From the NCBI GenBank assembly GCA_002840405.1, contig PHAR01000002.1, positions 248,001-312,000 on the forward strand: DNA of 64,000 nt, in the 5' to 3' direction. The notes beneath the pieces were generated by a model, which did not search any database, had not been told where the DNA came from, and was given only the letters and a program-made list of their open reading frames with translations. Position 1 is the stretch's first letter. Every line of letters starts with the position of its first letter. Made by a program: the position numbers and the translations under genes. Positions 26,145-35,513 of the stretch are shown here, piece by piece. Source of the DNA: Deltaproteobacteria bacterium HGW-Deltaproteobacteria-8 (GTDB lineage: Bacteria > Desulfobacterota > Desulfovibrionia > Desulfovibrionales > Desulfovibrionaceae).

Positions 26145-27527
26145 ATGACAATATGGATGCCACAACTTGCGGAAGGCAGGCCCATGTATCTGGGGTTGGC
26201 CGACGCCATCATGGCTGATGTGGAGCGCGGCGCGCTCAAGCCTGGCGACCGCCTGCCCACGCATCGCGACTTGGCCGACACGCTCGGCGTCACTGTGGGC
26301 ACCGTGACGCGCGGCTATGCCGAGGCCGCCCGGCGCGGGCTGGTGCGCGGTGAGGTTGGGCGAGGCACCGTGGTCACGCTTGGCCAGGACGCCGCAGCGC
26401 CCTGGTGGGGCGGCGATGCCTCGCGGCCTGAACGCATCGACCTGGGGCTGGTGACGGGCATGTACGGCCTGGACCCGGACCTGGCCGCAGGGTTGCGGGA
26501 TCTGGCTGGGCGCGGCGATGTGCAGGAACTGCTGCGCTACCAGCCTTCACGCGGCATGGCCCGGCACCGCGAGATCGGGTCCGCCTGGCTGGCGCGTTTC
26601 GGGCTCTCGGCGGGGCCGGAGCGTGTGCTCATCACCAGCGGCGGCCAGCATGCCCTGGTGGTGCTCTTCTCGACCCTCTTCCGGCCTGGCGAGCGCATTG
26701 CCGCGGCCGGGTTGAATTATCCCGGCCTCATGACCGCGGCCGCCCTGGCCGGAATCAGGCTCGTGCCCCTGGATTGCGATGAGGAGGGCGTGCTGCCCGA
26801 GTCCCTGGACGAGGCCTGCGCGCGGGAACCCGTGCGCGGGCTGTACCTCATGCCCGGCATGCACAACCCGACCACCGCCGGGGCCGGGCCGCAGCGGCTG
26901 GCCCGGCTGGCGGCAGTTGCCCGGGAGCGTGGGCTGCTCGTGGTGGAGGACGCGGCCTACGCCCTTACCGCCGAGGACCCCCTCCACACCCTGGCCGCCC
27001 TTGCGCCGGAGCGCACCTTCTTCGTGGCCAGCGTGTCCAAGAGCATCGCCGGGGGCCTGCGCGTGGCCTTTGTGGCCAGCCCGCAGGAGCATGTGGAGCG
27101 TCTGGCCCTGGGCATCACGGGCACCACCTGGCTGGCCGCGCCCCTGTGCGTGGAGCTGGCGTGCATGTGGATCGCCGATGGCACGGCGGGGAAAGTGCTG
27201 GCGCGCAAGCGGGCCGAAGGCGCACGTCGCAGCGATCTGGCGCGGGAGGTCCTGGCCGGGCAGAGGTTCCGCTCGCGGCGGGATGGCTATTTTTTGTGGC
27301 TGGAGCTGCCGGAACCCTGGCGCGGGGCCGACTTCGAGCGCGCTGCCCTGGAGCGCGGGGTGGTCGTGGTGGCGGGCGAGTCCTTTGCTCTGGGCCAGAC
27401 CGCCGCGCCCATGGCCGTGCGGGTGTCCTTGAGCGCCGCGCGCAGCCGCGAGGAGCTTCGGCGTGGCCTCATGATCCTGCTGGAGCTCTTGCGCCAGCAG
27501 CCAAGGCCTGGCCGGGCCATCGTGTAG
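26145..27527 (+). CDS. MocR-type regulator (GntR helix-turn-helix with PLP aminotransferase fold)
   Basis: A 460-residue protein. Residues 1-75 are a GntR winged helix (ADVERGALKPGDRLPTHRDLAD) and residues about 100-455 an aminotransferase-fold domain with a candidate PLP lysine in ASVSKSIAGG. MocR proteins use PLP chemistry to sense an amino acid or vitamin. The divergent LysE-type exporter is the likely target. The N-terminus (TIWMPQLAEGRPMYLGLADAI) matches the family, so the start at 26145 is kept although no Shine-Dalgarno sequence is visible. Confidence 0.9.
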   Translation: MTIWMPQLAEGRPMYLGLADAIMADVERGALKPGDRLPTHRDLADTLGVTVGTVTRGYAEAARRGLVRGEVGRGTVVTLGQDAAAPWWGGDASRPERIDLGLVTGMYGLDPDLAAGLRDLAGRGDVQELLRYQPSRGMARHREIGSAWLARFGLSAGPERVLITSGGQHALVVLFSTLFRPGERIAAAGLNYPGLMTAAALAGIRLVPLDCDEEGVLPESLDEACAREPVRGLYLMPGMHNPTTAGAGPQRLARLAAVARERGLLVVEDAAYALTAEDPLHTLAALAPERTFFVASVSKSIAGGLRVAFVASPQEHVERLALGITGTTWLAAPLCVELACMWIADGTAGKVLARKRAEGARRSDLAREVLAGQRFRSRRDGYFLWLELPEPWRGADFERAALERGVVVVAGESFALGQTAAPMAVRVSLSAARSREELRRGLMILLELLRQQPRPGRAIV

Positions 27528-27536
27528 GTCGCGGCG

Positions 27537-28256
27537 CTAGGCCTTGCTTTCTGTGCTCAGGCGCTCTGCGGCCATGCGGACCGACGGCAGCAGGGCGAAG
27601 CGCGTGTCCTTGCAGCGTTCGGCCAGGGCAGGCGCCTGGTCCAGCGAGGTGATCGGGGCGTAGGGTGGCAGCAGGTTGACCTTGCGTTCGTAGAAGAGGA
27701 TGTGCGTCTCCAGCCTGCGGAACAGGGCCGGCCGGTCGCGGTCCACCTGGTCGAAGGCCTCGGTCATCCAGCCCTCGGCGCTGAAGCCCAGGGCGTAGAT
27801 CTGCTCCGGCTCGTCCCCATCGGTTGGCTGCGGCCCGATGCACGCGCCCTTCCAGGTCAGGTTGTCCAGGGCGGACTGCACGGCAAAGGCCGGCAGGTCC
27901 GGGGCGGCGTTGTCGAGCAGGAGGGCGCGCTCGTACAGGCGCGTGAACACGAGGCGGAAGGCGTTGCGCTGCTGCACCGTACGGTTGCGTCCCAGGGCGT
28001 TGGCGATCTTGAATTTTCCCTTGCCGAGCAAGGCCTTGGCCTGCTCCTTCTGTTGGTCTTTGTCCTGGCCAGGATCCTTGCCAGGGTCTTGGGCTGGGTC
28101 GAGGAACAGGAACACGTCGGCGTCCACGTCCGCCAGGTTGCGCAGGGTGTCCTTGAGCAGGGCCAGGGCCAGGGGGTCGGGCTGCCCGCTGGACAAGGCC
28201 TCAGGCGTCAGCACGGGCAGGGGATGGTTGGCGAAGAGCAGTACGGCGGATTTCAT
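27537..28256 (-). CDS. Divergent DUF2064-type (TIGR04282-like) glycosyltransferase-fold protein
   Basis: A 239-residue protein beginning SAVLLFANHP, as in the DUF2064 group, with a central LLLDNAAPDLP segment that corresponds to the Asp-containing metal site (GxDxP in relatives). The usual Gly and Asp are partly changed, so activity is uncertain. A polar insert (about 63-80) with DPGKDPGQDKD is unusual. AGGAGA precedes the ATG at 28256. It is a single gene facing left. Confidence 0.55.
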   Translation of the reverse strand: MKSAVLLFANHPLPVLTPEALSSGQPDPLALALLKDTLRNLADVDADVFLFLDPAQDPGKDPGQDKDQQKEQAKALLGKGKFKIANALGRNRTVQQRNAFRLVFTRLYERALLLDNAAPDLPAFAVQSALDNLTWKGACIGPQPTDGDEPEQIYALGFSAEGWMTEAFDQVDRDRPALFRRLETHILFYERKVNLLPPYAPITSLDQAPALAERCKDTRFALLPSVRMAAERLSTESKA

Positions 28257-28452
28257 GCGTGGTCTCCTGTGGCGCGGGCTGGTGCACGAAAGCCGTGTTT
28301 GTCCCGTCGGCGAGGCAGACAGTAAGCAACAGGGGCTACCCTGGCAACCCCGCAGGCGTCTCTTTTCTGCGGGCTTGAAGCCCTGTGGCAATGGGCATAA
28401 ACTGATTCGGACGAATAACGCCAACAGGCCATTTATGGCCTCCGGAGGATTG

Positions 28453-28920
28453 ATGCGCAAGGACGTGACGGATGATCAGGCAGTGGTCGCGGAGATTCTG
28501 AACAGGGCAGAGTACTTGACTCTGGCCCTGGTCGACGACGAGGGGCCATACTCCGTGCCAGTGAGCGCGGCCTTTGAGGACGGCGTGCTCTACCTGCACT
28601 CGTCCCAAAAGGGCCGCAAGGGCAAGGCCCTGCTCCAGGCTGCGGAGGCCAAGGCGCGCGTCGCCTTTTCCGCTGCTGTGGATCTGGAGAAGAAGACCGG
28701 CGAGCTGGCGTGCCAGTGGGGCTACATGTTCCGTTGCGTGCTCGGCTCCGGATTGGTGCGCGTGGTCGGGCCAAGCGGCGACAAGGTGGCGGCCCTGAAC
28801 GCCCTCATGCGCAAGTATGCCGGGCGCGACGACTTTCCTTACGACGAGGGCATCCTGGACAAGACCCTGGTCATCGCCATCGACGTGGACCGGGCGACCG
28901 CCCGGCTCAAACTCAGCTAG
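28453..28920 (+). CDS. Pyridoxamine 5'-phosphate oxidase-family (FMN-binding split barrel) protein
   Basis: A 155-residue protein of the NimA-like group. The fold is shown by LALVDDEGPYSVPVSAAFEDGVLYLHSSQKGRKGKAL followed by a Cys-containing strand and GSGLVRVVG. Such proteins bind FMN or haem and act as reductases or stress proteins. GGAGG at 28444-28448 sets the ATG at 28453. The SGNH hydrolase gene starts 10 bases after the stop, suggesting a shared transcript. Confidence 0.85.
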   Translation: MRKDVTDDQAVVAEILNRAEYLTLALVDDEGPYSVPVSAAFEDGVLYLHSSQKGRKGKALLQAAEAKARVAFSAAVDLEKKTGELACQWGYMFRCVLGSGLVRVVGPSGDKVAALNALMRKYAGRDDFPYDEGILDKTLVIAIDVDRATARLKLS

Positions 28921-28930
28921 GGGGCAGGCC

Positions 28931-29518
28931 ATGGTTGTCTGCTTTTTGGGCGATTCCACTGTGCAGGGCATTGGCGATGTCCTGGGGCTGAGCTGGGTCG
29001 GGCGTCTGGCCCAGGCCAGCTTTGCCCTGGACCCGGCCCTCGCCACCACGCTGACCCTGTGCAACCTTGGCGTGCGCGGGGACTCCTCCCTGCGCGTGGC
29101 TGCGCGCTGGCAGGAGGAGGCAAGCCGCCGCCAGCGCCCCGGCGAGGACATGGCCTTTGTGTTCAGCTTCGGCGCGGCCGACAGGCCCCAGAAGGTGGCG
29201 CTGCCCGAGGCCGTGGCCGCCAGCCGGGACATGCTCGGCCAGGCCAAGGCTTTGGGCCGCACCCTCTTTGTGACCCCGCCGCCTTCCAGCAATCCCGAAT
29301 GGGCCGAGCAGAACCGTGTGCTGGGCCAGGCCCTGCTGGCCGTGTGCGCCGAGCTCGGCGTGCCCGGCTTTGACCTGTTCACCCCGCTGGCGGGCTCCAA
29401 GGCCTACATGGCCGCCCTGGCCGCAGGCGATACCATCCACCCGGACGCCGCAGGCTACGCCGAGATTGCCGGGCTGCTCCGCGCCTGGCCGCCCCTGGCG
29501 GACCTGCTCGGGCTTTGA
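28931..29518 (+). CDS. SGNH/GDSL-family hydrolase
   Basis: A 195-residue cytoplasmic esterase-like protein. Block I is FLGDSTVQGIG with catalytic Ser9, block II NLGVRGD provides the oxyanion Gly, block III is degenerate (FSFGAAD instead of GxND), and block V TIHPDAAGY contains the Asp-His pair. The substrate is unknown; small acyl-esters are usual for this group. It is probably cotranscribed with the upstream flavin-binding protein. Confidence 0.87.
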   Translation: MVVCFLGDSTVQGIGDVLGLSWVGRLAQASFALDPALATTLTLCNLGVRGDSSLRVAARWQEEASRRQRPGEDMAFVFSFGAADRPQKVALPEAVAASRDMLGQAKALGRTLFVTPPPSSNPEWAEQNRVLGQALLAVCAELGVPGFDLFTPLAGSKAYMAALAAGDTIHPDAAGYAEIAGLLRAWPPLADLLGL

Positions 29519-29649
29519 GCCGTTCCAGGGCCGTCCGGAGGGATCTTTGCAGGGCGTTGTCTCTGGGCCGCAACTAGGGTAGTGATCAGATAGGCCGACT
29601 TCCGCGCCGTCCGGTCCTGAAGGTCGAAGCCCAACCTGGAGCCGTTAGC

Positions 29650-31542
29650 ATGAGTCAACACGCCACCCAGCCGGTTTTCATCGAGCCCTTTGACCTCTAC
29701 CTCTTTGGCAAGGGCGAGCACTGGGACCTGTACCGCATCCTTGGCGCGCACCCGCACGAGCAGGAGGGCGCGCAGGGCTACCGTTTCGCCGTCTGGGCGC
29801 CCAACGCCCGCAAGGTCAAGGTCGTCGGCCCTTTCAACAACTGGGTGGGCAAGAACCACCCGCTGTATCCCGTGGGTTCCTCCGGCATCTGGGCTGGGTT
29901 TGTGCCCGGATTGCAGAAGGGCGAGCTGTACAAGTTCGCCATCAAGGGCGGCAACGGCCACACCACCTACAAGACCGACCCCTTCGCCCTGTTCGCCGAG
30001 ATGCGCCCCGGCAACGCCGCCCGGACCTGGAACCTGGACGGATTTGAGTGGGGCGACGCCGACTGGCTGGAGGAGCGCAAGCGCTTTGACCCGCCGCTGA
30101 ACCGCCCGCAGTCGGTGTACGAGGTCCACGCGGGCTCCTGGCGCATGCGCGACGGCAACTTCCTGAACTACCGCCAGTTGGGCGACGAGCTCATCAGCTA
30201 CGTCAAGTCCCTGGGCTTCACGCACATCGAGTTCATGCCGCTGGCCGAGCACCCCCTGGACGAGTCCTGGGGCTACCAGACCAGCCACTATTTCGCCCCG
30301 ACCTCACGCTTTGGCGAGCCTGACGGCCTGCGTTACTTCGTCAACCGCTGCCATGCGGAGGGCATCGGGGTCATCCTGGACTGGGTGCCGGGCCATTTCC
30401 CCAAGGACGACTGGTGCCTGGGCCGCTTCGACGGCACGGCCCTGTTCGAGCACGAGGACCCGCGCAAGGGCGAGCACCCGGACTGGGGCACCTACATCTT
30501 CAATTACGGCCGGCACGAGGTCAAAAATTTCCTGCTGGCCAACGCGCTCTACTGGTTCAAGGAGTTCCACATCGACGGCATCCGCATCGACGCCGTGGCC
30601 TCCATGCTCTACCTGGACTACTCACGCGAGGCCGGGGAGTGGATTCCCAACGAGTTTGGCGGGCGCGAGAACCTCGCCGCCATCGAACTCTTGAAAGAGC
30701 TCAACACCGTGGTCCACGCCCACTATCCCGGCGCGCTGATGATCGCCGAGGAGTCCACGGCCTGGCCCGGCGTTTCGCGGCCCACCTACACCGGTGGCCT
30801 GGGCTTCACCTTCAAGTGGAACATGGGCTGGATGAACGACACCCTGGCCTATTTCACCAATGATCCCGTGCACCGCGCCTACCACCACAACAGCCTGACC
30901 TTCTCCATGCTCTACGCCTTTACCGAGAACTTCGTGCTGCCCATCTCCCACGACGAGGTGGTGCACGGCAAGGGCGCGCTCTTGTCCAAGATGCCCGGCG
31001 ACATGTGGCAGCAGTTTGCCAATCTGCGCCTGCTGCTCGCCTACCAGTGGGCGCACCCTGGCAAGAAACTGCTCTTCATGGGCTGCGAGTTCGGCCAGTG
31101 GAACGAGTGGAACTGCAAGCGCGAGCTCGACTGGATCCTGCACGATTTCGACTCGCACAGGGGCATCTCGCTGGTGGTGGGCGATTTGAACCGCATCCTG
31201 CGCGAGACCCCGGCCATGTACGAGGCCGACACGAGCTGGAAGGGCTTTGAGTGGACGAGCGTGCATGACTGGAGCAACTCGGTCCTGTCCTTTGCGCGGT
31301 TGGCGCCAAACCGCGCCCCGGTGCTCTGGGTCTTCAACTTCACGCCCGTGGTGCGCCACGACTACTCCGTGCGCTGCCCCGGCGGCGGCCACTGGCGCGA
31401 GATCTTCAACTCCGACGCGGCCCTCTACGGCGGCTCCAACGTGGGCAACCCCGGCGGGGCCGAGGCCTGGGACACGGGCGGGGCCACACACCTCACCCTG
31501 ACCCTGCCGCCACTGGCTGCCATGGCCTTCATGCCGGGCTAG
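29650..31542 (+). CDS. glgB: 1,4-alpha-glucan branching enzyme
   Basis: A 630-residue GH13 enzyme that makes alpha-1,6 branches in glycogen. It has an N-terminal CBM48 domain (about 20-120), the GH13 barrel with catalytic Asp in GIRIDAVASM, acid/base Glu in IAEESTAWPG and the third Asp in PISHDEVVHG, and a C-terminal beta-domain. GGAG precedes the ATG at 29650. Other glg genes are not in the window. Confidence 0.96.
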   Translation: MSQHATQPVFIEPFDLYLFGKGEHWDLYRILGAHPHEQEGAQGYRFAVWAPNARKVKVVGPFNNWVGKNHPLYPVGSSGIWAGFVPGLQKGELYKFAIKGGNGHTTYKTDPFALFAEMRPGNAARTWNLDGFEWGDADWLEERKRFDPPLNRPQSVYEVHAGSWRMRDGNFLNYRQLGDELISYVKSLGFTHIEFMPLAEHPLDESWGYQTSHYFAPTSRFGEPDGLRYFVNRCHAEGIGVILDWVPGHFPKDDWCLGRFDGTALFEHEDPRKGEHPDWGTYIFNYGRHEVKNFLLANALYWFKEFHIDGIRIDAVASMLYLDYSREAGEWIPNEFGGRENLAAIELLKELNTVVHAHYPGALMIAEESTAWPGVSRPTYTGGLGFTFKWNMGWMNDTLAYFTNDPVHRAYHHNSLTFSMLYAFTENFVLPISHDEVVHGKGALLSKMPGDMWQQFANLRLLLAYQWAHPGKKLLFMGCEFGQWNEWNCKRELDWILHDFDSHRGISLVVGDLNRILRETPAMYEADTSWKGFEWTSVHDWSNSVLSFARLAPNRAPVLWVFNFTPVVRHDYSVRCPGGGHWREIFNSDAALYGGSNVGNPGGAEAWDTGGATHLTLTLPPLAAMAFMPG

Positions 31543-31557
31543 AGGAGCTGTCCGCAC

Positions 31558-32655
31558 ATGACTGAGCCAACCTTGATTGCCGCCTTGGCCCCCACCCTGG
31601 CCGTCACCCTGGGCGACCCCTGCGGGCTGGGGCCGGAGCTGGTGGTGCGCACCCTGGCCGACACTCCGCAGGGCTACCAGGAGCGCGGGGAGCGCCTGCT
31701 GCTCATCGGGCCGCTGTCCGCCCTGGTGCGCGCGCTGGAAGGCCGCCCGCGCTTTTTCGAGGTACTGGCTCTGGACGACTCTACCCCGGTGGACGAGCAG
31801 GTCGCTGCCCAACTGGCCGCGCGCGGGCCTGGAGCCTATTTCATCGAGCCCAAGGGCCTGTCCGAGCTGGACTATCCGCCTGGCGTTCCGGCCACGGCCG
31901 GGGGCATCGCCGCTGGCCGCAGCCTGGAGCTGGCCGTGCGCCTGGCCAAGGCCGGGGTCATCCAGGGGCTCGTCACCTGCCCGTTGAACAAGGCCTGTTT
32001 GCAGGAGGCCGGGTTCGGCTTCCCCGGCCACACGGAGTTTTTGGCCGAGGGCCTGGGCGTGGGCCAGGGCAACGTCACCATGCACCTTTGTGGCCCCATG
32101 CCGCCCGAGCCTTTGCCAGGGGAGAAGCCCCAGCAGGTGCTGCGCGTGAGCCTGGTGACCACGCACCCGCCGCTGTCTGAGGTGCCGCGCCTTGTCACGC
32201 GGGAGCGCATCCTCCGGTCGCTCAAACACACGGCGGATTTCGTGGCGCGGCTGGGCCTCTCCGGCCCCATCGGCGTGTGCGGGCTGAACCCGCATGCCGG
32301 GGAGTCCGGGCGCATCGGCCGCGAGGACGAGGAGATCGTCGGCCCGGCGGTGCGCGAGGCCAGGGACGGGGGCCTGAACGTTGACGGCCCCATCCCGGCG
32401 GACACGCTGTTTCATTTCGCCGCGCACGGGCGCTACGCCGCTGTGGTCGCCATGTACCACGACCAGGGCCTCGGGCCGCTGAAGCTTTTGCACTTTGGCG
32501 AGGCCGTGAACGTGACCCTGGGCCTGCCGATTATCCGCACCTCCCCGGACCACGGCACGGGCTACGACCTGGTAGGCACGGGCAAGGCCAAGCTCACGAG
32601 CTTTGTGGCGGCGCTGGATTTGGCGCGGCGGCTTGTGGGTGGAGACGCAGGGTAG
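31558..32655 (+). CDS. pdxA: 4-hydroxythreonine-4-phosphate dehydrogenase
   Basis: A 365-residue NAD-dependent enzyme of pyridoxal 5'-phosphate synthesis (DXP-dependent route). Family features include the N-terminal GDPCGLGPEL, the metal-binding FPGHTEFLAE, and YHDQGLGPLK with NVTLGLPIIRTSPDHGT near the C-terminus. It starts 16 bases after glgB on the same strand and probably shares its transcript. Confidence 0.95.
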   Translation: MTEPTLIAALAPTLAVTLGDPCGLGPELVVRTLADTPQGYQERGERLLLIGPLSALVRALEGRPRFFEVLALDDSTPVDEQVAAQLAARGPGAYFIEPKGLSELDYPPGVPATAGGIAAGRSLELAVRLAKAGVIQGLVTCPLNKACLQEAGFGFPGHTEFLAEGLGVGQGNVTMHLCGPMPPEPLPGEKPQQVLRVSLVTTHPPLSEVPRLVTRERILRSLKHTADFVARLGLSGPIGVCGLNPHAGESGRIGREDEEIVGPAVREARDGGLNVDGPIPADTLFHFAAHGRYAAVVAMYHDQGLGPLKLLHFGEAVNVTLGLPIIRTSPDHGTGYDLVGTGKAKLTSFVAALDLARRLVGGDAG

Positions 32656-32700
32656 GGCGGCGAGCCAGGGCGAGGACACTGTAATTGATTGGAGAGGATA

Positions 32701-32997
32701 ATGGTTAGCCGCAGACAGGAATTCAAGGCGCTCGGTAAGTGGATGTGCCAGCTTCGCCCTATAGGAAAAGAGTACACGTTCAAGGTGATCGCCGGGAAGG
32801 GCAAGGAAATTGAGATCGGCATCACTGGCCTGGAGAATGGCTGTGCTTCTGTTGGCATTACGCCTGTGCCGCTGGTCTACAGCGAGAAACACCTCTTCAA
32901 GCTGATCTCCATTTTTGATGAAAAGAAGATTACGCTGGATGAAGTGATCCGTTTGAGAAAGCTTGTGCATGCGCAGGCGGAGAGTGGGAAGAAGTAG
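32701..32997 (+). CDS. Small hypothetical protein
   Basis: A 98-residue soluble, strongly basic protein with alternating strands in the first half (YTFKVIAGKGKEIEIGI) and a helical C-terminal part (ITLDEVIRLRKLVHAQAE). GGAGAGG lies just before the ATG. Its composition is lower in GC than pdxA, and it sits at the left side of the low-GC patch. No family is recognised. Confidence 0.6.
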   Translation: MVSRRQEFKALGKWMCQLRPIGKEYTFKVIAGKGKEIEIGITGLENGCASVGITPVPLVYSEKHLFKLISIFDEKKITLDEVIRLRKLVHAQAESGKK

Positions 32998-33094
32998 CGC
33001 TGGGTGATGGGCTTTGTGGTGGTGCTGGAGATGGCAAGAATGTTGGTGGGGTGAAATGGCGAACTAATTACCTTTGCTGTTGTGGAGGTCAATA

Positions 33095-33760
33095 ATGGGC
33101 TGGCAGCTTGTACCTGACACCTACGTGGCATACCGTTTGAAATGCATAGATGGACAAACTTTACATGATGAGAGGACAGGAGAAGTCTTTGATGTCCGCC
33201 AAGACAGAACATTGGTATATTTGTTTCAACGACAAATACGTGACCGCATATTTTTGCCGTCATTAATTCTATTGAAAAGGAAAAACAGATTTCTGTTTCC
33301 AGTTGTTAACTTGTTGATTTCTTATGTAGAGCTTATCGCCCAGCTAAAATCTGGTACACGCACAGCTGCTAGAGACTCAAGAGAAGTGTTTTCACAAAGC
33401 TTTATGGAGTTAGTCCCGGACTGTGGGCAAGAAGATTCTTTGTTTATTTATGATGAGTTGCGAAGTGGGTTTGCTCACGATGCAATGGCAAGGCGTGGTA
33501 TCTTGGTTAGCTACGACGGAAACAGAGCTACACCCGTATTAATCCCTAATCAAAACGACAAGATTGTAATTAATCCGAAGTCTCTTTATCGAGCATTTGA
33601 ATTAGATTTTAGAAGTTATTGTGATCAGTTGTTTCGGCAAGCCCAAGAAGACCGCGAAGCGCAGGAGTTAACTAACTTCAGGGAGCTATATCCATTAATG
33701 CTCAGTGTTGCGCCAGCGGATAGAGGCCCTTGGGTTGCTTACAGAAGGGCAAGGCGATGA
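33095..33760 (+). CDS. Low-GC hypothetical protein with a HEPN-like Rx4H motif
   Basis: A 221-residue protein, mostly helical in character. The segment YDELRSGFAHDA contains R-x4-H, as in HEPN-domain RNases and their inactive relatives. The surrounding helix (LLISYVELIAQLKSG) fits a HEPN four-helix bundle, but the assignment is an inference. GGAGGT at 33083-33088 precedes the ATG at 33095. GC is much lower than in the flanks, suggesting transfer. No toxin-antitoxin partner is obvious except possibly the small gene upstream. Confidence 0.65.
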   Translation: MGWQLVPDTYVAYRLKCIDGQTLHDERTGEVFDVRQDRTLVYLFQRQIRDRIFLPSLILLKRKNRFLFPVVNLLISYVELIAQLKSGTRTAARDSREVFSQSFMELVPDCGQEDSLFIYDELRSGFAHDAMARRGILVSYDGNRATPVLIPNQNDKIVINPKSLYRAFELDFRSYCDQLFRQAQEDREAQELTNFRELYPLMLSVAPADRGPWVAYRRARR

Positions 33761-33770
33761 GTTTGTCCCT

Positions 33771-33916
33771 CTACCCCCTCAACACCTCCATCAAATACTG
33801 CCCATAATCATTCTTCAACTTGCAGCAGGCCAGCTTCTCCAGCCCGGCCGCGTTAATGTACCCCATGCGGTAGGCGATCTCCTCCACGCAGGCGATGCGC
33901 AGGCTCTGGTTGTCCT
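33771..33916 (-). pseudogene. 3' remnant of a second rfbA gene
   Basis: These 146 bases match the 3' end of the intact rfbA gene (34459-34603) with about a dozen differences and keep the frame to its own TAG (ending QYLMEVLRG). Similarity stops abruptly at 33916, after which unrelated sequence follows. The differences show it derives from a diverged paralogue rather than a fresh duplication. It has no start or catalytic part. Confidence 0.85.
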
Positions 33917-33996
33917 TGCGCTATTCCGTTCCGATCGGGTAGTGATTGTGGGAGTTACCCGAAAACTTCGAAGCACGCCACCGGCCGGGAGGGGAT

Positions 33997-34446
33997 ATGC
34001 TGGGATTGATCTGGAGCAGCAAGCTCGAAACGGGCATAGCGGAAATTGATGCACAGCACCGGAAGCTCGTCGACATAGGCAACCGCGTCATCGAGGCCGT
34101 GCAGGAAAAGCTCGGGACCCTTTGCGTTGACGAGATCGTGAAGGAGTTGCGGGAATACACGGTGGTCCACTTCCAGGAGGAGGAGGCGCGCATGGAGTCG
34201 CTGCACTATCCCGACTGCGAGGCGCATCACGTCGAGCACGAGCGCCTCAAGAACCAGGTCAAGCAATGGCAGCGCGAGATCTACACAAAAGAGATGGTGG
34301 ACGCCAGCGAGGTGCTGGCCTTCTTGCGCGGCTGGCTCATCGACCACATCATGCATTCGGACATGGCCTTCAAGGCCTGGCTGGCGGGCAACGCCACCTG
34401 CACCCTGAAGGAAGGAAAGACTGTGACGAAGTGCTCGCGCAGCTAG
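33997..34446 (+). CDS. Bacteriohemerythrin
   Basis: A 149-residue di-iron O2-binding protein. The His/Glu ligands appear in DAQHRKLVDI, VVHFQEEEARM, CEAHHVEHERL and WLIDHIMHSDMAF. It may carry or sense oxygen, a common need in anaerobic or microaerophilic bacteria. GGGAGGGG directly before the ATG at 33997 decides the start. The last 25 residues are a basic Cys-containing extension. It lies between the rfbA remnant and the intact rfbA. Confidence 0.92.
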   Translation: MLGLIWSSKLETGIAEIDAQHRKLVDIGNRVIEAVQEKLGTLCVDEIVKELREYTVVHFQEEEARMESLHYPDCEAHHVEHERLKNQVKQWQREIYTKEMVDASEVLAFLRGWLIDHIMHSDMAFKAWLAGNATCTLKEGKTVTKCSRS

Positions 34447-34458
34447 GGGCGCAGGGGA

Positions 34459-35325
34459 TCAGCCCCTGAGCACCTCCATCAAATACTGCCCATAATCGTT
34501 CTTGAGCATGCAGCAGGCCAGCTTCTCCAGCCCGGCCGCGTCGATGTACCCCATGCGGAAGGCGATCTCCTCCACGCAGGCGATGCGCAGGCTCTGGTTG
34601 TCCTGGATCATCTGCACGAAGTTGGCCGCGCGCAGCAGCGACTCGTGCGTGCCCATGTCCAGCCAGGCCCAGCCGCGCCCGCACAGCTCCACCTTCAGGT
34701 CGCCGCGCTTCAGGTAGGCGTTGTTCACGTCCGTGATTTCGAGCTCCCCGCGCGACGAGGGCTTGAGTCCGCGCGCGATGCCCACCACGTCGTTGTCGTA
34801 GAAGTAGAGCCCGGTGACGGCGTAGCGTGATTTGGGAACGCGCGGCTTCTCCTCGATGCTCATGACGTTCTGTTCTTCGTCGAACTCCACCACGCCGAAG
34901 CGCTCCGGGTCCCGCACGGGGTAGGCGAAGATGGTGCCGCCCTTTTCCAGGGCCGCGCTGCGTTGCAGCACGCCTGACAGGCCCTGGGCGTAGAAGATGT
35001 TGTCGCCCAGCACCAGGCACACGCTGTCCTGGCCGATGAAGTCGGCCCCCAGGACGAAAGCTTGCGCCAGGCCGTCCGGGCTCGGCTGGGCCACGTAGGA
35101 GAAGTTGAGCCCCAGGCTCGCCCCGTCGCCCAGCATCTCGCGGAAGCGCGGCAGGTCGGTGGGGGTGGAGATGATCAGGATGTCGCGGATGCCCGCCAGC
35201 ATGAGCGTGGACAGCGGGTAGTAGATCATGGGCTTGTCGAACACGGGCAGAAGCTGCTTGCTGATGACGCGGGTGAGCGGGTGCAGCCGCGTGCCTGATC
35301 CGCCCGCCAGAATGATGCCCTTCAT
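34459..35325 (-). CDS. rfbA: Glucose-1-phosphate thymidylyltransferase
   Basis: A 288-residue nucleotidyltransferase making dTDP-glucose for dTDP-rhamnose and surface polysaccharides. It has the signature [11 protein letters not shown] at residues 8-18, the uridylate/thymidylate-binding EEKPRVPKS and the terminal [12 protein letters not shown]. Its 3' end is duplicated at 33771-33916. No other rfb genes are in the window. Confidence 0.96.
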   Translation of the reverse strand: MKGIILAGGSGTRLHPLTRVISKQLLPVFDKPMIYYPLSTLMLAGIRDILIISTPTDLPRFREMLGDGASLGLNFSYVAQPSPDGLAQAFVLGADFIGQDSVCLVLGDNIFYAQGLSGVLQRSAALEKGGTIFAYPVRDPERFGVVEFDEEQNVMSIEEKPRVPKSRYAVTGLYFYDNDVVGIARGLKPSSRGELEITDVNNAYLKRGDLKVELCGRGWAWLDMGTHESLLRAANFVQMIQDNQSLRIACVEEIAFRMGYIDAAGLEKLACCMLKNDYGQYLMEVLRG

Positions 35326-35513
35326 GTGGCCTCTCCCTCGTGTTTCTACGGCTGGCGCGGTTTACATCGCGCTTCCGGGTTGCTACTCTAAGGTCTCGAT
35401 ATCCTGATTCCTGCGGCCCTGGCAACCGCCCAGACCGCCCAGACCGCGTTGGCCGTCAATTTCGCTGGCGATTTCGCCCGCGAACGCCTTTTTGACCCGC
35501 GCAGGGAGCCCAC

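Noticed and set aside
30622-32970. Long leftward open frame of 782 codons
   Set aside because: It is antisense to glgB and pdxA. Long shadow frames are expected at this GC content, and the forward genes have full family motifs.
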